Shown: piece after piece, positions 32,964 through 42,523 of the stretch
Layout of the letters: each line of letters opens with the position of its first letter
How positions within the stretch are numbered: the stretch's first letter is position 1
Assembly: GCA_017615835.1 (NCBI GenBank)
Contig: JAFZZI010000011.1
Location: 1-64,000 of the forward strand
Reading direction: 5' to 3'
DNA from: Bacteroidaceae bacterium
Lineage (GTDB): Bacteria; Bacteroidota; Bacteroidia; Bacteroidales; Bacteroidaceae
Length of the DNA: 64,000 nucleotides
Translations under genes and position numbers: made by a program
The notes under the pieces: generated by a model
Databases searched by the model: none
What the model was told of the DNA's origin: nothing
The model's input: the letters and a program-made list of their open reading frames with translations, nothing else

Positions 32964-35426
32964 ATGACAAAGAATGGTGATAAAGACAAGCCGGAGAATG
33001 GGAGCAATACCCGTTCTTTTTCCCTGATTGCCGACTATGAAGGCGAAGGTGCGGCAGATGGCCTGTTCAAGACTGATATTGAAGATGTCCTTCCCGTCCT
33101 GCCGGTCCGTAACATGGTACTATTTCCAAGTGTGATATCTCCAGTCACGATAGGACGGAAATCTTCGCTTGTGCTGGTGCGTGATTGTGATCTGAAAGAG
33201 AGGAATATTGCTGTTTTCAGCCAACGGTTATCGGAAAAGGAGGATCCGGGTTATTTCGACTTGTATCCAATCGGTGTGGTCGCCAAGATAGTAAGGGTTC
33301 TGGAGATGCCTGACCAGTCAACGACCGTCTTGCTTCAGGGATTACAGAGGATAAGGCTGACGTCGGTAGATTCCGTTAAGCCATACATGACCGGTCATGT
33401 CGAGTTGTTCCCTGAAGAACTTCCAAGTCCTAGAAGCCGGGAGTTTAAGGCTGTCACTGATTCTTGTCGGGAAATGGCCTTGAAGTATCTTAGCATGTCC
33501 GAGGGTTTCTCCCCGGAGGCTTCGTTTGCCCTGAAGAATATACGCAACGGGGTGTTTCTTATTGAGTTTGTCTGTTCCAATCTTCCCTTTGAGGTCAAGG
33601 ATAAAATCAAGTTGTTGAAGGAAAACTCTCTGTCGTCGAGGGCTATGCTGCTCTTGAATTTGCTGAGTCGTGAGGTCCAACTGTCGGAACTCAAGTTCAA
33701 TATTCAGAAGAGAACCCATGAAGATATTGAAAAGCAGCAGAAAGAGTATTTCCTCCAGCAGCAGATAAAGAATATTCAGGACGAACTCGGGGGCAGTGTG
33801 CAGGATCAGGATATTGAGGAGATGCAACAGAAGGCACTGCACAAGAAATGGAGCAAGGAGGTTGATGAAATTTTCCGCAAGGAACTGTCCAAACTGGAAA
33901 GAATTAACACTCAGTCGCCTGATTATAATGTACAGCTTTCATATCTGCAAACCATCTTGAGTCTGCCATGGGGTGAGTATACTGACGATAACACAGATAT
34001 GAAGAATGCTGAGAAAGCGCTGAATCGGGATCACTATGGTTTGGAGAAAGTTAAGGAGCGCATTCTGGAGCATTTAGCAGTCATGAAATTGCGGAAGGAT
34101 TTCAGGTCGCCGATTCTATGCCTTTATGGACCTCCGGGAGTTGGCAAGACATCATTGGGAGTTTCCATAGCGAGGGCATTGAAAAGGAAGTATGTTCGCA
34201 TATCACTGGGTGGCCTGCACGATGAATCAGAAATTCGTGGTCATCGCAGGACATACATAGGTGCCATGCCCGGTCGTATTGTAAAGGGCTTGTCAAAAGC
34301 CGGATCTTCCAATCCGGTATTTGTTCTTGACGAGATAGACAAGGTCAGTCAAATGACCATGCAGGGCGATCCGTCCTCTGCACTTCTTGAGGTTCTGGAT
34401 CCTGAGCAGAATAATGCTTTCCATGACAATTATCTGGACATTGACTATGATTTGTCCAAGGTTATGTTCATTGCCACTGCCAACAATCTGAATTCTATTC
34501 CGACACCACTTCTCGACCGAATGGAGGTAATTGAGGTCAGTGGTTACATTACTGAGGAGAAAGTGGAGATAGCAGCCCGACACCTCATTCCAAAGGAACT
34601 TGAAGCCAATGGTATCAAGGGTAAAGGAGTCAGCATTCCGCGCAAGACCATTGAATCCATTATTGAAAACTATACCCGGGAGTCAGGTGTCCGTTCTCTT
34701 GAGAAACAGATAGGCAAAATATGTCGTCGGCTCGCGTTCCAATATGCATCCGATGGCTGCTTCAGGCATAAAGTCGTAAGGCCTGATGATTTGAAGGACC
34801 TTCTTGGAGTCAAACCGTTCAGCCGAGACAAATATCAGGGCAATGACTACGCTGGTGTTGTCACAGGACTTGCATGGACTGCTGTCGGCGGTGAGATTCT
34901 GTTCGTTGAGACCAGCCTTAGCCGTGGAAAGGAGGGAAAACTTACGTTGACTGGAAATTTGGGAGATGTGATGAAAGAGTCGGCAATGCTAGCACTTGAA
35001 TACATTCGTGCGCATGCCTCCATCCTTGAAATAGATCCGGCAGTCTTTTCTGCATGGAATGTACACATTCATGTTCCCGAAGGTGCTATCCCGAAGGACG
35101 GACCGTCGGCAGGTATCACTATGGCTACTTCCATAGCATCTGCTTTGACTCAGCGCAAGATTAAGCCGAACCTGGCCATGACCGGTGAAATAACGCTTCG
35201 AGGCAAGGTTTTGCCAGTTGGCGGTATCAGGGAAAAGATTCTTGCTGCAAAGCGTGCCGGCATTACCGATGTCATTCTGTGCTCAGAGAATAAGCGCGAT
35301 ATTGAGGAAATCCCGGACGAATATGTCAGTGGCCTTACTTTCCATTACGTAGAGAATATCAGTGAAGTATGGAAAATTGCTCTTCTTCCCGAGAAGGTTA
35401 GCAATCCTCAGAATATCACAGCATGA
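32964..35426 (+). CDS. lon: ATP-dependent Lon protease
   Basis: An 820-aa LonA protease degrading misfolded and regulatory proteins in the cytosol. N-terminal substrate domain (about 45-250, [15 protein letters not shown]), coiled coil (about 250-320), AAA+ domain with Walker [10 protein letters not shown] near 389 and FVLDEIDK. The peptidase domain has catalytic Ser 715 in PKDGPSAG and Lys 758 in [11 protein letters not shown]. The frame is open to a GTG at 32913, but that lies at the predicted transcription start, so the ATG at 32964 (MTKNGDKDK) is preferred. First gene of a four-gene operon. Confidence 0.96.
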   Translation: MTKNGDKDKPENGSNTRSFSLIADYEGEGAADGLFKTDIEDVLPVLPVRNMVLFPSVISPVTIGRKSSLVLVRDCDLKERNIAVFSQRLSEKEDPGYFDLYPIGVVAKIVRVLEMPDQSTTVLLQGLQRIRLTSVDSVKPYMTGHVELFPEELPSPRSREFKAVTDSCREMALKYLSMSEGFSPEASFALKNIRNGVFLIEFVCSNLPFEVKDKIKLLKENSLSSRAMLLLNLLSREVQLSELKFNIQKRTHEDIEKQQKEYFLQQQIKNIQDELGGSVQDQDIEEMQQKALHKKWSKEVDEIFRKELSKLERINTQSPDYNVQLSYLQTILSLPWGEYTDDNTDMKNAEKALNRDHYGLEKVKERILEHLAVMKLRKDFRSPILCLYGPPGVGKTSLGVSIARALKRKYVRISLGGLHDESEIRGHRRTYIGAMPGRIVKGLSKAGSSNPVFVLDEIDKVSQMTMQGDPSSALLEVLDPEQNNAFHDNYLDIDYDLSKVMFIATANNLNSIPTPLLDRMEVIEVSGYITEEKVEIAARHLIPKELEANGIKGKGVSIPRKTIESIIENYTRESGVRSLEKQIGKICRRLAFQYASDGCFRHKVVRPDDLKDLLGVKPFSRDKYQGNDYAGVVTGLAWTAVGGEILFVETSLSRGKEGKLTLTGNLGDVMKESAMLALEYIRAHASILEIDPAVFSAWNVHIHVPEGAIPKDGPSAGITMATSIASALTQRKIKPNLAMTGEITLRGKVLPVGGIREKILAAKRAGITDVILCSENKRDIEEIPDEYVSGLTFHYVENISEVWKIALLPEKVSNPQNITA

Positions 35427-35433
35427 GATTATC

Positions 35434-36564
35434 ATGAAGTTTGAACTGCTTCACACAGACAGCAACTCATCAGCCAGGGAGGGTCGGATTTACACCGCTC
35501 ACGGTGTTGTCGAGACACCCATTTTCATGCCAGTGGGTACTGTGGGCTCTGTCAAGGCAGTACCACTTGATGTTCTTAAGAATGACGTTAATGCTCAGAT
35601 AATCCTCGGCAATACTTATCATCTCTATCTCAGACCAGGAACGGAGATAATCCGGAAGGCCGGGGGACTTCACTGTTTTAATGGTTTCGACAGGCCCATG
35701 CTGACAGACAGCGGGGGCTTTCAGGTTTTTTCATTGACCGGACTCCGCAAGATGAATGACGAAGGAGTTCGTTTCCAATCACATATAGATGGCTCGCGCC
35801 ACCTCTTCACTCCTGAGAGTGTGATGGATACTGAACGGGCAATCGGAGCGGATATTATGATGGCCTTTGATGAATGTACTCCCGGTAATGCTGATTATGA
35901 ATATGCCAGAAGGTCAATGGAACTTACCCATCGGTGGCTGGACAGGTGTATTAATCGTTTTAATGCTACGGAACCTTTGTATGGATATGATCAGGCTCTT
36001 TTCCCAATAGTACAGGGGTGTGTCTATCCTGACCTCCGAAGTCGTTCCGCTGAGTTTGTCGCTTCTAAAGATTGTCCTGGAAATGCTATTGGCGGACTTG
36101 CCGTCGGCGAACCTACAGAGGTCATGTATCAGATGATCGATCTGGTGAACAGTATTTTGCCTAAAGACCGTCCCCGATATCTGATGGGTGTTGGCACACC
36201 TGAGAATATTCTGGAAGCGATTTCGCTAGGCGTTGACATGTTCGATTGTGTTATGCCGACTCGTAATGGCCGAAATGCCATGCTCTTTACTAAAGATGGC
36301 ATTGTAAACATCCGCAACCGTAAGTGGGAAGATGTGTTTGAACCTCTGGAAGCAGATGGAGCTTCCTCTGTAGATGTTATGTATAGCAAGGCCTATCTTC
36401 ACCATCTTTTCAAAGCCGGTGAGTTGCTTGCTCTTCATATCGCTTCAGTCCATAATCTGGCTTTTTACCTGTGGCTGGTAGGGGAGGCACGCAAGCACAT
36501 CGCTTCGGGCGATTTCTCTCAATGGAAGTCTTCGATTGTCAAACGCGTAATGCAACGTATCTGA
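35434..36564 (+). CDS. tgt: tRNA-guanine transglycosylase (queuosine synthesis)
   Basis: A 376-aa enzyme exchanging G34 for preQ1 in GUN-anticodon tRNAs. LTDSGGFQVFSL holds one catalytic Asp and FDCVMPTRNGRN the nucleophile region; GGLAVGEP binds the base. The segment that in most bacterial enzymes is a CxCxxC zinc site reads ADGASSVDVMYSKAYLHHLF here, with no cysteines. The start at 35434 (MKFELLHTD) is 7 nt after the lon stop; the longer open frame is inside lon. Confidence 0.95.
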   Translation: MKFELLHTDSNSSAREGRIYTAHGVVETPIFMPVGTVGSVKAVPLDVLKNDVNAQIILGNTYHLYLRPGTEIIRKAGGLHCFNGFDRPMLTDSGGFQVFSLTGLRKMNDEGVRFQSHIDGSRHLFTPESVMDTERAIGADIMMAFDECTPGNADYEYARRSMELTHRWLDRCINRFNATEPLYGYDQALFPIVQGCVYPDLRSRSAEFVASKDCPGNAIGGLAVGEPTEVMYQMIDLVNSILPKDRPRYLMGVGTPENILEAISLGVDMFDCVMPTRNGRNAMLFTKDGIVNIRNRKWEDVFEPLEADGASSVDVMYSKAYLHHLFKAGELLALHIASVHNLAFYLWLVGEARKHIASGDFSQWKSSIVKRVMQRI

Positions 36565-36569
36565 CGACT

Positions 36570-37673
36570 ATGGCTCTTGGAAGAAAACGATTGTTGAAGA
36601 GGATTGACTGGTATATTATCGGCAAGTTTATGGGCACGTTCTTTTTGTGCGTCGGTCTCAGTATTGCCATAATGGTCGTTTTTGACTATAACGAACACAT
36701 TGAACGCCTGAAGGATGCCACCTTGCGCCAACTGATATTTGAATACTATCTGAACTTTATCCCGTACTATACCAACATGTTCAGTTCTCTGTTTGCGTTT
36801 CTGGCAGTAATATTCTTCACATCGAAGATGGCAGAGAACTCAGAGATAATAGCCATGTTCTCCACAGGCTTGAGTTTCAAGCGCATGCTTGTTCCGTATA
36901 TCATATCTGCATGTCTGATTTCGGGAATGTCTCTGGTTCTGAGTGCATATTTCATTCCTAAGGGCAGCATCAAAAGGGTAGCTTTCGAGAATCGTACCAC
37001 GCAAAAAAGCAAGGTGAAGCAATCGGTACGCAACATGCAGTTGGAGGTGAGCAATGGTGTGATAGCCTATATTGAGAGTTATCAGGACTACAACAAGACT
37101 GCATATAAGTTTTGTCTTGACAGCATTGACAACAAGAGGCTTGTGTCGCATCTCACAGCAAGAACTGCCGTATATGATACATTGCATCAGTATCACTGGA
37201 TATTGAAAAACTATATGATCCGTAACCTTGGGAATGATCGCGAGGAGGTCTTTCAAGGAATGGAACTTGATTCCGTGATAATGATGGAACCATCAGATTT
37301 CATGACTGTCCGTGGACAGCAGGAAACTATGACATCAGCGGAGCTCCGCAATTATATAAAAAAACAGAAGCAGCGAGGGGTCGGAGCTGCGCTGCGCGAC
37401 TTTGAGATTGAATATCATAAGCGTATAGCAATGGCATTTACTTCGATAATACTTACATTTATCGGAGTATCGCTCTCTAGTCGCAAGAGGAAGGGTGGCA
37501 TGGGATTACATCTTGGTCTCGGTATAGGACTCTGTTTCTCGTACATACTTTTCCAGGAGGTCTCGTCAACATTCGCTATTTCAGGAGCGATGTCGGCATT
37601 CTGGGCAGAATGGCTTCCCAATCTGCTCTATGTCCCTGTAGCTGCATATCTCTATGTTAAGGCCCCTAAATAA
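36570..37673 (+). CDS. LptF/LptG (YjgP/YjgQ) family LPS-export permease
   Basis: A 367-aa inner-membrane protein of the LptFG family, which with LptB2 extracts lipopolysaccharide toward LptC. RIDWYIIGKFMGTFFLC starts the first membrane helix. Further helices lie near residues 60-80 and 100-120, with three more at the C-terminus after a large periplasmic domain (about 130-270). The start MALGRKRLLKR at 36570, 5 nt after tgt, is favoured over the longer frame. Either LptF or LptG; not distinguishable here. Confidence 0.88.
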   Translation: MALGRKRLLKRIDWYIIGKFMGTFFLCVGLSIAIMVVFDYNEHIERLKDATLRQLIFEYYLNFIPYYTNMFSSLFAFLAVIFFTSKMAENSEIIAMFSTGLSFKRMLVPYIISACLISGMSLVLSAYFIPKGSIKRVAFENRTTQKSKVKQSVRNMQLEVSNGVIAYIESYQDYNKTAYKFCLDSIDNKRLVSHLTARTAVYDTLHQYHWILKNYMIRNLGNDREEVFQGMELDSVIMMEPSDFMTVRGQQETMTSAELRNYIKKQKQRGVGAALRDFEIEYHKRIAMAFTSIILTFIGVSLSSRKRKGGMGLHLGLGIGLCFSYILFQEVSSTFAISGAMSAFWAEWLPNLLYVPVAAYLYVKAPK

Positions 37674-37681
37674 CTAATGCC

Positions 37682-38908
37682 ATGACTTTTGACGAATTTG
37701 ATTTCGAACCGGGTATTCAGGATGCTGTGGATGCCATGAATTTCAAGGAGTGTACTCCTATTCAAGAAAAGGCAATTCCAGTCATAATGGAAGGTAATGA
37801 CATAATTGGTGTGGCACAGACAGGTACGGGAAAGACTGCAGCCTATCTGTTGCCTGTCCTGAACAGTATGTCAAGGGGAGGCTATCCTGACAACGCAGTC
37901 AATTGTGTCATCATGGCTCCTACGCGTGAACTGGCTCAACAGATAGATCAGCAGGTGCAGGGATTCTCATATTTCTCATCCCTGTCAAGTGTTGCTGTAT
38001 ATGGCGGTAACGACGGAGTGCGCTTTGAAACCGAGAAAAGAGGCATGGCCATGGGTGCTGATATTCTGATTGCTACTCCAGGACGTCTGATAAGTCATCT
38101 GAGTCTGGGCAACTGTGACCTTTCGAAAGTATCCTTTTTCATACTTGATGAGGCTGACAGGATGCTTGATATGGGCTTTTTTGACGATATCATGCTGATT
38201 GTGTCTCATCTGCCTAAGCAACGGCAGACGTTATTGTTTTCAGCAACAATGCCGAATGAAATTCTCAGACTTGCCAACAACATACTACACAATCCTGTTG
38301 AAGTAAAATTGGCAGTATCGAAGCCGGCAGATAAGATATTGCAGGCTGCGTATGTCTGCTACGATACACAGAAGGTTCCCATCATCCGAAGCCTTTTCGA
38401 GGATGGGAAGGATCGACGCGTTTTAGTATTCGTTTCGTCGAAACTTAAAGTCAAGGAGATAACCAAGACCTTCTTGCGTCTTGGGATGAATGTCGGTGAG
38501 ATGCACTCAGACCTTGATCAGGCACAGCGCGACGAAATAATGTACCGATACCGTGCAGGAAAAATCAATGTGCTGGTTGCTACAGATATTGTTTCACGCG
38601 GAATAGATATAGACGATATAGACCTCGTCATCAATTTTGATGTGCCCCGGGAAGCGGAAGATTATGTCCATCGTATAGGTCGAACTGCACGCGCCGGTAG
38701 TGACGGATGTGCCATAACATTCGTATCGCCTGATGACCAGAATGCCTTTTATTCAATTGAGACTTTTTTGGGTAAGCCAATTTACAAAATTCCTGTTTTG
38801 AGTGAGTTTGGTCCTACACCGCCATATTCCCCGCGAACCTCAACTCGTAGATGTCATGGAAAGAAACGCAATGGTAAGTCATCAGGTACAGAGAGAAGTG
38901 GCAGGTAG
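37682..38908 (+). CDS. DEAD-box RNA helicase
   Basis: A 408-aa helicase with all core motifs: Q motif (FKECTPIQEKAIP), Walker A AQTGTGKTAAY, PTRELAQQ, VLATPGR-like IATPGR, DEAD in FILDEADRMLDMGF, SAT, VLVATDIVSRGIDID and HRIGRTARAG. A short basic tail (about 380-408) follows the core. RhlE-like by length and order. Last gene of the lon operon, 8 nt after the LptFG gene. Confidence 0.93.
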   Translation: MTFDEFDFEPGIQDAVDAMNFKECTPIQEKAIPVIMEGNDIIGVAQTGTGKTAAYLLPVLNSMSRGGYPDNAVNCVIMAPTRELAQQIDQQVQGFSYFSSLSSVAVYGGNDGVRFETEKRGMAMGADILIATPGRLISHLSLGNCDLSKVSFFILDEADRMLDMGFFDDIMLIVSHLPKQRQTLLFSATMPNEILRLANNILHNPVEVKLAVSKPADKILQAAYVCYDTQKVPIIRSLFEDGKDRRVLVFVSSKLKVKEITKTFLRLGMNVGEMHSDLDQAQRDEIMYRYRAGKINVLVATDIVSRGIDIDDIDLVINFDVPREAEDYVHRIGRTARAGSDGCAITFVSPDDQNAFYSIETFLGKPIYKIPVLSEFGPTPPYSPRTSTRRCHGKKRNGKSSGTERSGR

Positions 38909-39001
38909 CAATGACGATGTTTAAATGGTATGCCTGAAGTATTAACAATACCGTTTTTTGAAAAAGGTTAGGCATTTGCTATAGTTTCCAAATAAAAACA
39001 C

Positions 39002-39009
39002 TATATTTG
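39002..39009 (+). promoter_or_regulatory. -7 box for tRNA-His
   Basis: TATATTTG lies 28 nt before the tRNA; a TTTG is at 38975-38978, 23 nt upstream, slightly long for the consensus spacing. Confidence 0.5.
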
Positions 39010-39035
39010 CACCGCTTTAAGGGATACCCTTATAT

Positions 39036-39110
39036 GGTGCCCGTAGTTCAGTTGGTTAGAGCGTCAGATTGTGGTTCTGAATGTCGTGGGTTCGAGTCCC
39101 ACCGGGCACC
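39036..39110 (+). tRNA. tRNA-His (anticodon GTG)
   Basis: Acceptor GTGCCCG/CGGGCAC, anticodon stem TCAGA/TCTGA with loop TTGTGGT, T-arm GTGGG TTCGAGT CCCAC. The G at 39036 can serve as the extra G(-1) paired with discriminator C (39110), the tRNA-His identity feature. CCA is not fully encoded. Confidence 0.96.
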
Positions 39111-39130
39111 CAAGCGGTAAAAGCAAGGTG

Positions 39131-39159
39131 AGTGGTTGAATTTCAGCCACTTATTTTTA
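39131..39159 (+). terminator. Terminator of tRNA-His
   Basis: Stem AGTGGTTGA/TCAGCCACT (one T-G pair) with a 3-nt loop, followed by TATTTTTATT. It lies 20 nt after the tRNA. The remaining 39160-39285 shows no gene. Confidence 0.75.
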
Positions 39160-39285
39160 TTGCATCTATTCATTTTGACTCCGACATTAAATTTTTGCTA
39201 CTGATTTGCTATTGAACCTTATTAATGTCTTTACTAAGATTCCAAAGTGACATATTGAGATAGATTTAAACGGTTATTGTCATAA

Positions 39286-39492
39286 TACAACCGCAGGGAG
39301 AAACTGGTGATACGCCTATTGCAGGCGGTAATGTTGGTGTCTGTGGTCTTTGGTGCAGTACGTGAGGCCGATGTGGTCTGGCAACTGGGTGATATAGGCG
39401 TAGGTCTAATGGCCTGGTTCACCGTGATAGCAATAATAATACTTTGCCCCAAGGCAATCCAAGCCCTGAAAGATTTTGAGAAACAGGTTTAA
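39286..39492 (+). pseudogene. C-terminal remnant of an alanine/amino acid:sodium symporter (AGCS)
   Basis: A roughly 68-codon open stretch ends in FGAVREADVVWQLGDIGVGLMAW followed by a hydrophobic helix and KAIQALKDFEKQ. This resembles the last two membrane segments of AGCS-family sodium:alanine symporters. About 85 percent of the gene is absent and a TAA blocks the frame at 39283. It sits between tRNA-His and the potassium channel gene, whose stop it overlaps by 4 nt. Best read as the scar of a deletion downstream of the tRNA. Confidence 0.6.
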
Positions 39493-40355
39493 AGACGCTC
39501 ACCGCAATGTTTGCAGTAGTTGGCATTGAGGTCAGTCTTCTCGTTGCAGCGCGGGCATCGGCCGTCCTTGCCTTTCTTCTTTGTGGTGTCAATCATTGTT
39601 GCTGATACGATACCGGTGGGTACGGCTATGATGGTGTAACCAAGTATCATCACTATTCCTGACAAGAACTTACCGAATGCCGTGACTGGCGTTATATCGC
39701 CGTAGCCGACTGTGGTCAGTGTCACTATTGCCCAGTAGATACTGGTGGGAATACTGGTGAACAGCGTGTTGGGTGTGCCGCTCTCTACAATATACATTAT
39801 GGTTCCCAGGATGCAAACCAGCACTACTACGAACATAAAGTAAACCATTATCTTGGTAAGGCTCTTGCGTATGCTTTCGAGTAGCAGGTAGCCCTCATTC
39901 AGGAATGAGAACAGTTTTAGCACCCTGAATATGCGGAACAGACGGAACGTACGCATCAGGGCAAGGTACCTCAATGGCGGGAAGAAGATGCTCAACAATT
40001 GGGGCACAGTGGCCATGAAGTCAATTATACCAAAGAAACTCAGGACATACTCGCGTTTTACCGGTGAGCAATAGACTCTGAGTATGTACTCAATGGCGAA
40101 CAGTATACTCAATACATATTCAAGGACAATTATCGCGGCTTTAAGAATTCCAACGCCGTTTAACTCCAGATGGATGAGCGCCTGGAACGAAAAGTCATCG
40201 ACTTTTACCACACTCTCCAATGATGCCATTATGATGCATAGAGCAATGGCAATCATTATGGTTATGTCAACAGGTTTTGAAAGTGGATCTGTTCCTTCAA
40301 ACAGAATACTGTACAGCCTTTCCTTGTCTTTGATTATGGATATGAGTTTCTTCAT
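39489..40355 (-). CDS. Voltage-gated-type potassium channel with C-terminal zinc ribbon
   Basis: A 288-aa six-helix ion channel. S4-like segment with regularly spaced Arg (LRYLALMRTFRLFRIFRVLKLF, about residues 120-141). The pore filter TLTTVGYGDIT is typical of potassium selectivity. A last helix is followed by a cytosolic zinc ribbon CPRCNEKTDLNANYCKHCG at the end. Its start overlaps the preceding small ORF by ATGA. Gating and ligand are unknown; the ribbon could bind nucleic acid, protein or metal. Confidence 0.9.
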   Translation of the reverse strand: MKKLISIIKDKERLYSILFEGTDPLSKPVDITIMIAIALCIIMASLESVVKVDDFSFQALIHLELNGVGILKAAIIVLEYVLSILFAIEYILRVYCSPVKREYVLSFFGIIDFMATVPQLLSIFFPPLRYLALMRTFRLFRIFRVLKLFSFLNEGYLLLESIRKSLTKIMVYFMFVVVLVCILGTIMYIVESGTPNTLFTSIPTSIYWAIVTLTTVGYGDITPVTAFGKFLSGIVMILGYTIIAVPTGIVSATMIDTTKKKGKDGRCPRCNEKTDLNANYCKHCGERL

Positions 40356-40618
40356 TTATATGGGTTTTTTGATTCCGGTTTCCATGTGCAGCCGCCAGCC
40401 AGGATGGGGTAGGTGTTCTCTGTGAATGTTGTCATCTGCATGTCGAAGGTAGCTTGCAGGGCATCCTTGAATGCCTGGATGGTGAGTTTAACAGCCTTTA
40501 CTATAAGGCAGACCTCGGCAATTCGGTCATATGTCTGATATTTTCGGACACCGTCGTCGCCCAGATATACTGCAAAGTTTGCGAAGCGCTTGGATGAGAG
40601 TACGTTGTAATATGCCAC
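40352..40618 (-). CDS. Small hypothetical protein upstream of the potassium channel
   Basis: An 88-codon frame with a GTG start, ending with a 4-nt ATGA overlap with the channel gene, which suggests coupled translation. No family was recognised, and there is no signal peptide or clear membrane helix. Features seen are FANFAVYLGDDGVRKY, a helical central part, and a C-terminus with GGCTWKPE. The frame stays open about 10 codons upstream of the GTG. It could instead be the tail of a decayed gene. Confidence 0.45.
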   Translation of the reverse strand: MAYYNVLSSKRFANFAVYLGDDGVRKYQTYDRIAEVCLIVKAVKLTIQAFKDALQATFDMQMTTFTENTYPILAGGCTWKPESKNPYK

Positions 40619-40655
40619 TTGGTTGGTCTTGATGTTAGTTAAGGTGTTTCAAGTC

Positions 40656-41612
40656 CTACTCGAAAACTACCTGATAGTATGGATTTCCTGTCTGTGCAGG
40701 ACGTAATGTCCTGACAGTTTTCACGTCAAAGTTGCTCAGCCAGGTGGTACGGGCAATTTTAGTGAGGCTTAATTCTATAAATGTGCCGGTGTCTGTGCCT
40801 GGAGCGCTCATGTTTGAAATGAAATTACCTTGCGAGTATGCAACTATGTGTTTGACAGTTTCACTATACTGGTCATTAATCAGCGTAGTTGGTTGTATGA
40901 CATGCGGGTGTGAACCAATGACATGGTCTGCACCATTGTCAACGAGCCATCTAGCCAGTCTCTCCTGGCCGGCATTCTGTTCAAGGTGATATTCTTCGCC
41001 CCAATGGATACAGACAATTATGCAGTCTGGTCTCTTGCTTCGTGCTTTTTCAAGGTCGGCTGCCATTTGAACGGTATCGATAAGATTGACAATGCAGGGT
41101 GGGGTGACTTCAAAACCGTTCGTGTCGTAAGTGTAGTTCAGAAGTGCCAGCCTGAAACTGTTTACACTCACAATCAGTGGGTGGAGGGTGTCGCGCTCTT
41201 CTTTATTGCGATATGTTCCGAGATGTAGAATCCTGAGCGAATCGAGGACGTCAAGCGTTCGTATCAGTCCCCGGTTGCCTTTGTCCATGCAATGGTTATT
41301 TGCGGTCAGCATTACGTCGAATCCGGCATCGGCGATGGCTTCTGCAAATTCGTCTGGCGCACTGAATGTCGGGTATCCTGTATATGGACTTCCACCCAAG
41401 GGTGCTTCGAGGTTACATATTGCCAGTGATGCCTTGGAAATTTCTGGTTTCACATGCCTAAAACAGTCATCATAGCGGTATGATACAGAGTCACGGAAAG
41501 CAGAGAGAATCTGCGCCTTATGTTGCATCATGTCGCCGGCAAATGCTACAGTACACTTGTCAGTGTATTGTGACAAAGACAGCGCGAGTAGGGCAAGTGT
41601 GCTGAGAATCAC
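40656..41612 (-). CDS. CapA-family (PGA_cap) metallophosphatase-like protein
   Basis: A 318-aa member of the poly-gamma-glutamate CapA fold. [31 protein letters not shown] and GSHPHVIQP are the metal-site motifs. No ATG gives a sensible N-terminus; the GTG at 41612 overlaps the folD stop (GTGA). It yields a typical signal peptide starting [13 protein letters not shown], so this start is chosen over the longer frame inside folD. Periplasmic or secreted; no capB/capC genes nearby, so a poly-glutamate role is not supported. Confidence 0.85.
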   Translation of the reverse strand: MILSTLALLALSLSQYTDKCTVAFAGDMMQHKAQILSAFRDSVSYRYDDCFRHVKPEISKASLAICNLEAPLGGSPYTGYPTFSAPDEFAEAIADAGFDVMLTANNHCMDKGNRGLIRTLDVLDSLRILHLGTYRNKEERDTLHPLIVSVNSFRLALLNYTYDTNGFEVTPPCIVNLIDTVQMAADLEKARSKRPDCIIVCIHWGEEYHLEQNAGQERLARWLVDNGADHVIGSHPHVIQPTTLINDQYSETVKHIVAYSQGNFISNMSAPGTDTGTFIELSLTKIARTTWLSNFDVKTVRTLRPAQTGNPYYQVVFE

Positions 41613-42490
41613 TTGTAAATCTGCCTTTTGCCGGCAAGCAATGTGTTTTTCATAAGCGAGCAGATGGTCATGGGGCCAACGCCGCCTGGAACGGGAGTGA
41701 TGAAGCTGCACTTGGGAGCCACCTGATCGAAGCAGACATCGCCACATAACCTGAAACCGGTTTTTCTTGATGGATCCGGTACCCGGGTTGTTCCGACGTC
41801 TATTACTACGGCACCTTCCTTGACCATGTCAGCCGTGACAAAACCAGGCTGTCCCATCGCGGCAACTATGATGTCTGCTTCATGACACTCATCTTTTATG
41901 TTGGCGGTGTGGCTGTGGCATACAGTGACTGTGCAGTCACCTGGATAGGACTTCTGCATGAGCAGTGATGCCATTGGCTTACCTACAATGTTGCTTCGTC
42001 CCAGTACGACGCATTTCTTCCCGCTTGTCTCGATGTTGTAGCGACGCAGAAGTTCCAGGATGCCGTTTGGGGTGGCTGACACGAAACAGGGCAGACCGAT
42101 GTTCATGCGTCCTACATTGACGGGGTGAAAACCGTCAACATCCTTACGATAGTCTATGGCCTCGATTACATGTTGTTCGTTTATGTGTTTCGGCAGTGGA
42201 AGCTGCACGATGAATCCGTCTACATCATCATCTTGATTCAGTTTGCATACTTGCTCGAGAAGGGCTTCTTCGGTAATGTCGTCCTCAAATCTTATGAGAG
42301 TTGACTTGAATCCGCATTCAGCGCATGACTTTACTTTGTTGGCTACGTATGTTTCGCTACCTCCATCGTGCCCTACAAGTATCGCTGCCAGATGAGGGCG
42401 TTTTTTCCCTTCAGCAATCATCTGTTCCACTTCTGCGGCAATCTCCTGTTTGATGTGCGTGCTGACCGCCTTACCGTCTATCAGTTGCAT
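41609..42490 (-). CDS. folD: Methylenetetrahydrofolate dehydrogenase/cyclohydrolase
   Basis: A 293-aa bifunctional enzyme of one-carbon metabolism. [15 protein letters not shown] has the catalytic Tyr and Lys, [12 protein letters not shown] and [14 protein letters not shown] (NADP loop) are diagnostic, and [11 protein letters not shown] ends the active site. Thirty-three nt downstream of ffh and translationally overlapped by the capA-like gene. Confidence 0.97.
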   Translation of the reverse strand: MQLIDGKAVSTHIKQEIAAEVEQMIAEGKKRPHLAAILVGHDGGSETYVANKVKSCAECGFKSTLIRFEDDITEEALLEQVCKLNQDDDVDGFIVQLPLPKHINEQHVIEAIDYRKDVDGFHPVNVGRMNIGLPCFVSATPNGILELLRRYNIETSGKKCVVLGRSNIVGKPMASLLMQKSYPGDCTVTVCHSHTANIKDECHEADIIVAAMGQPGFVTADMVKEGAVVIDVGTTRVPDPSRKTGFRLCGDVCFDQVAPKCSFITPVPGGVGPMTICSLMKNTLLAGKRQIYK

Positions 42491-42523
42491 TCGTAAAAAG
42501 TGTTATTGAGCTAATTTGTTCTC

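Noticed and set aside
37985..38221. Reverse frame inside the DEAD-box helicase gene
   Set aside because: Shadow of a gene with all helicase motifs on the forward strand.
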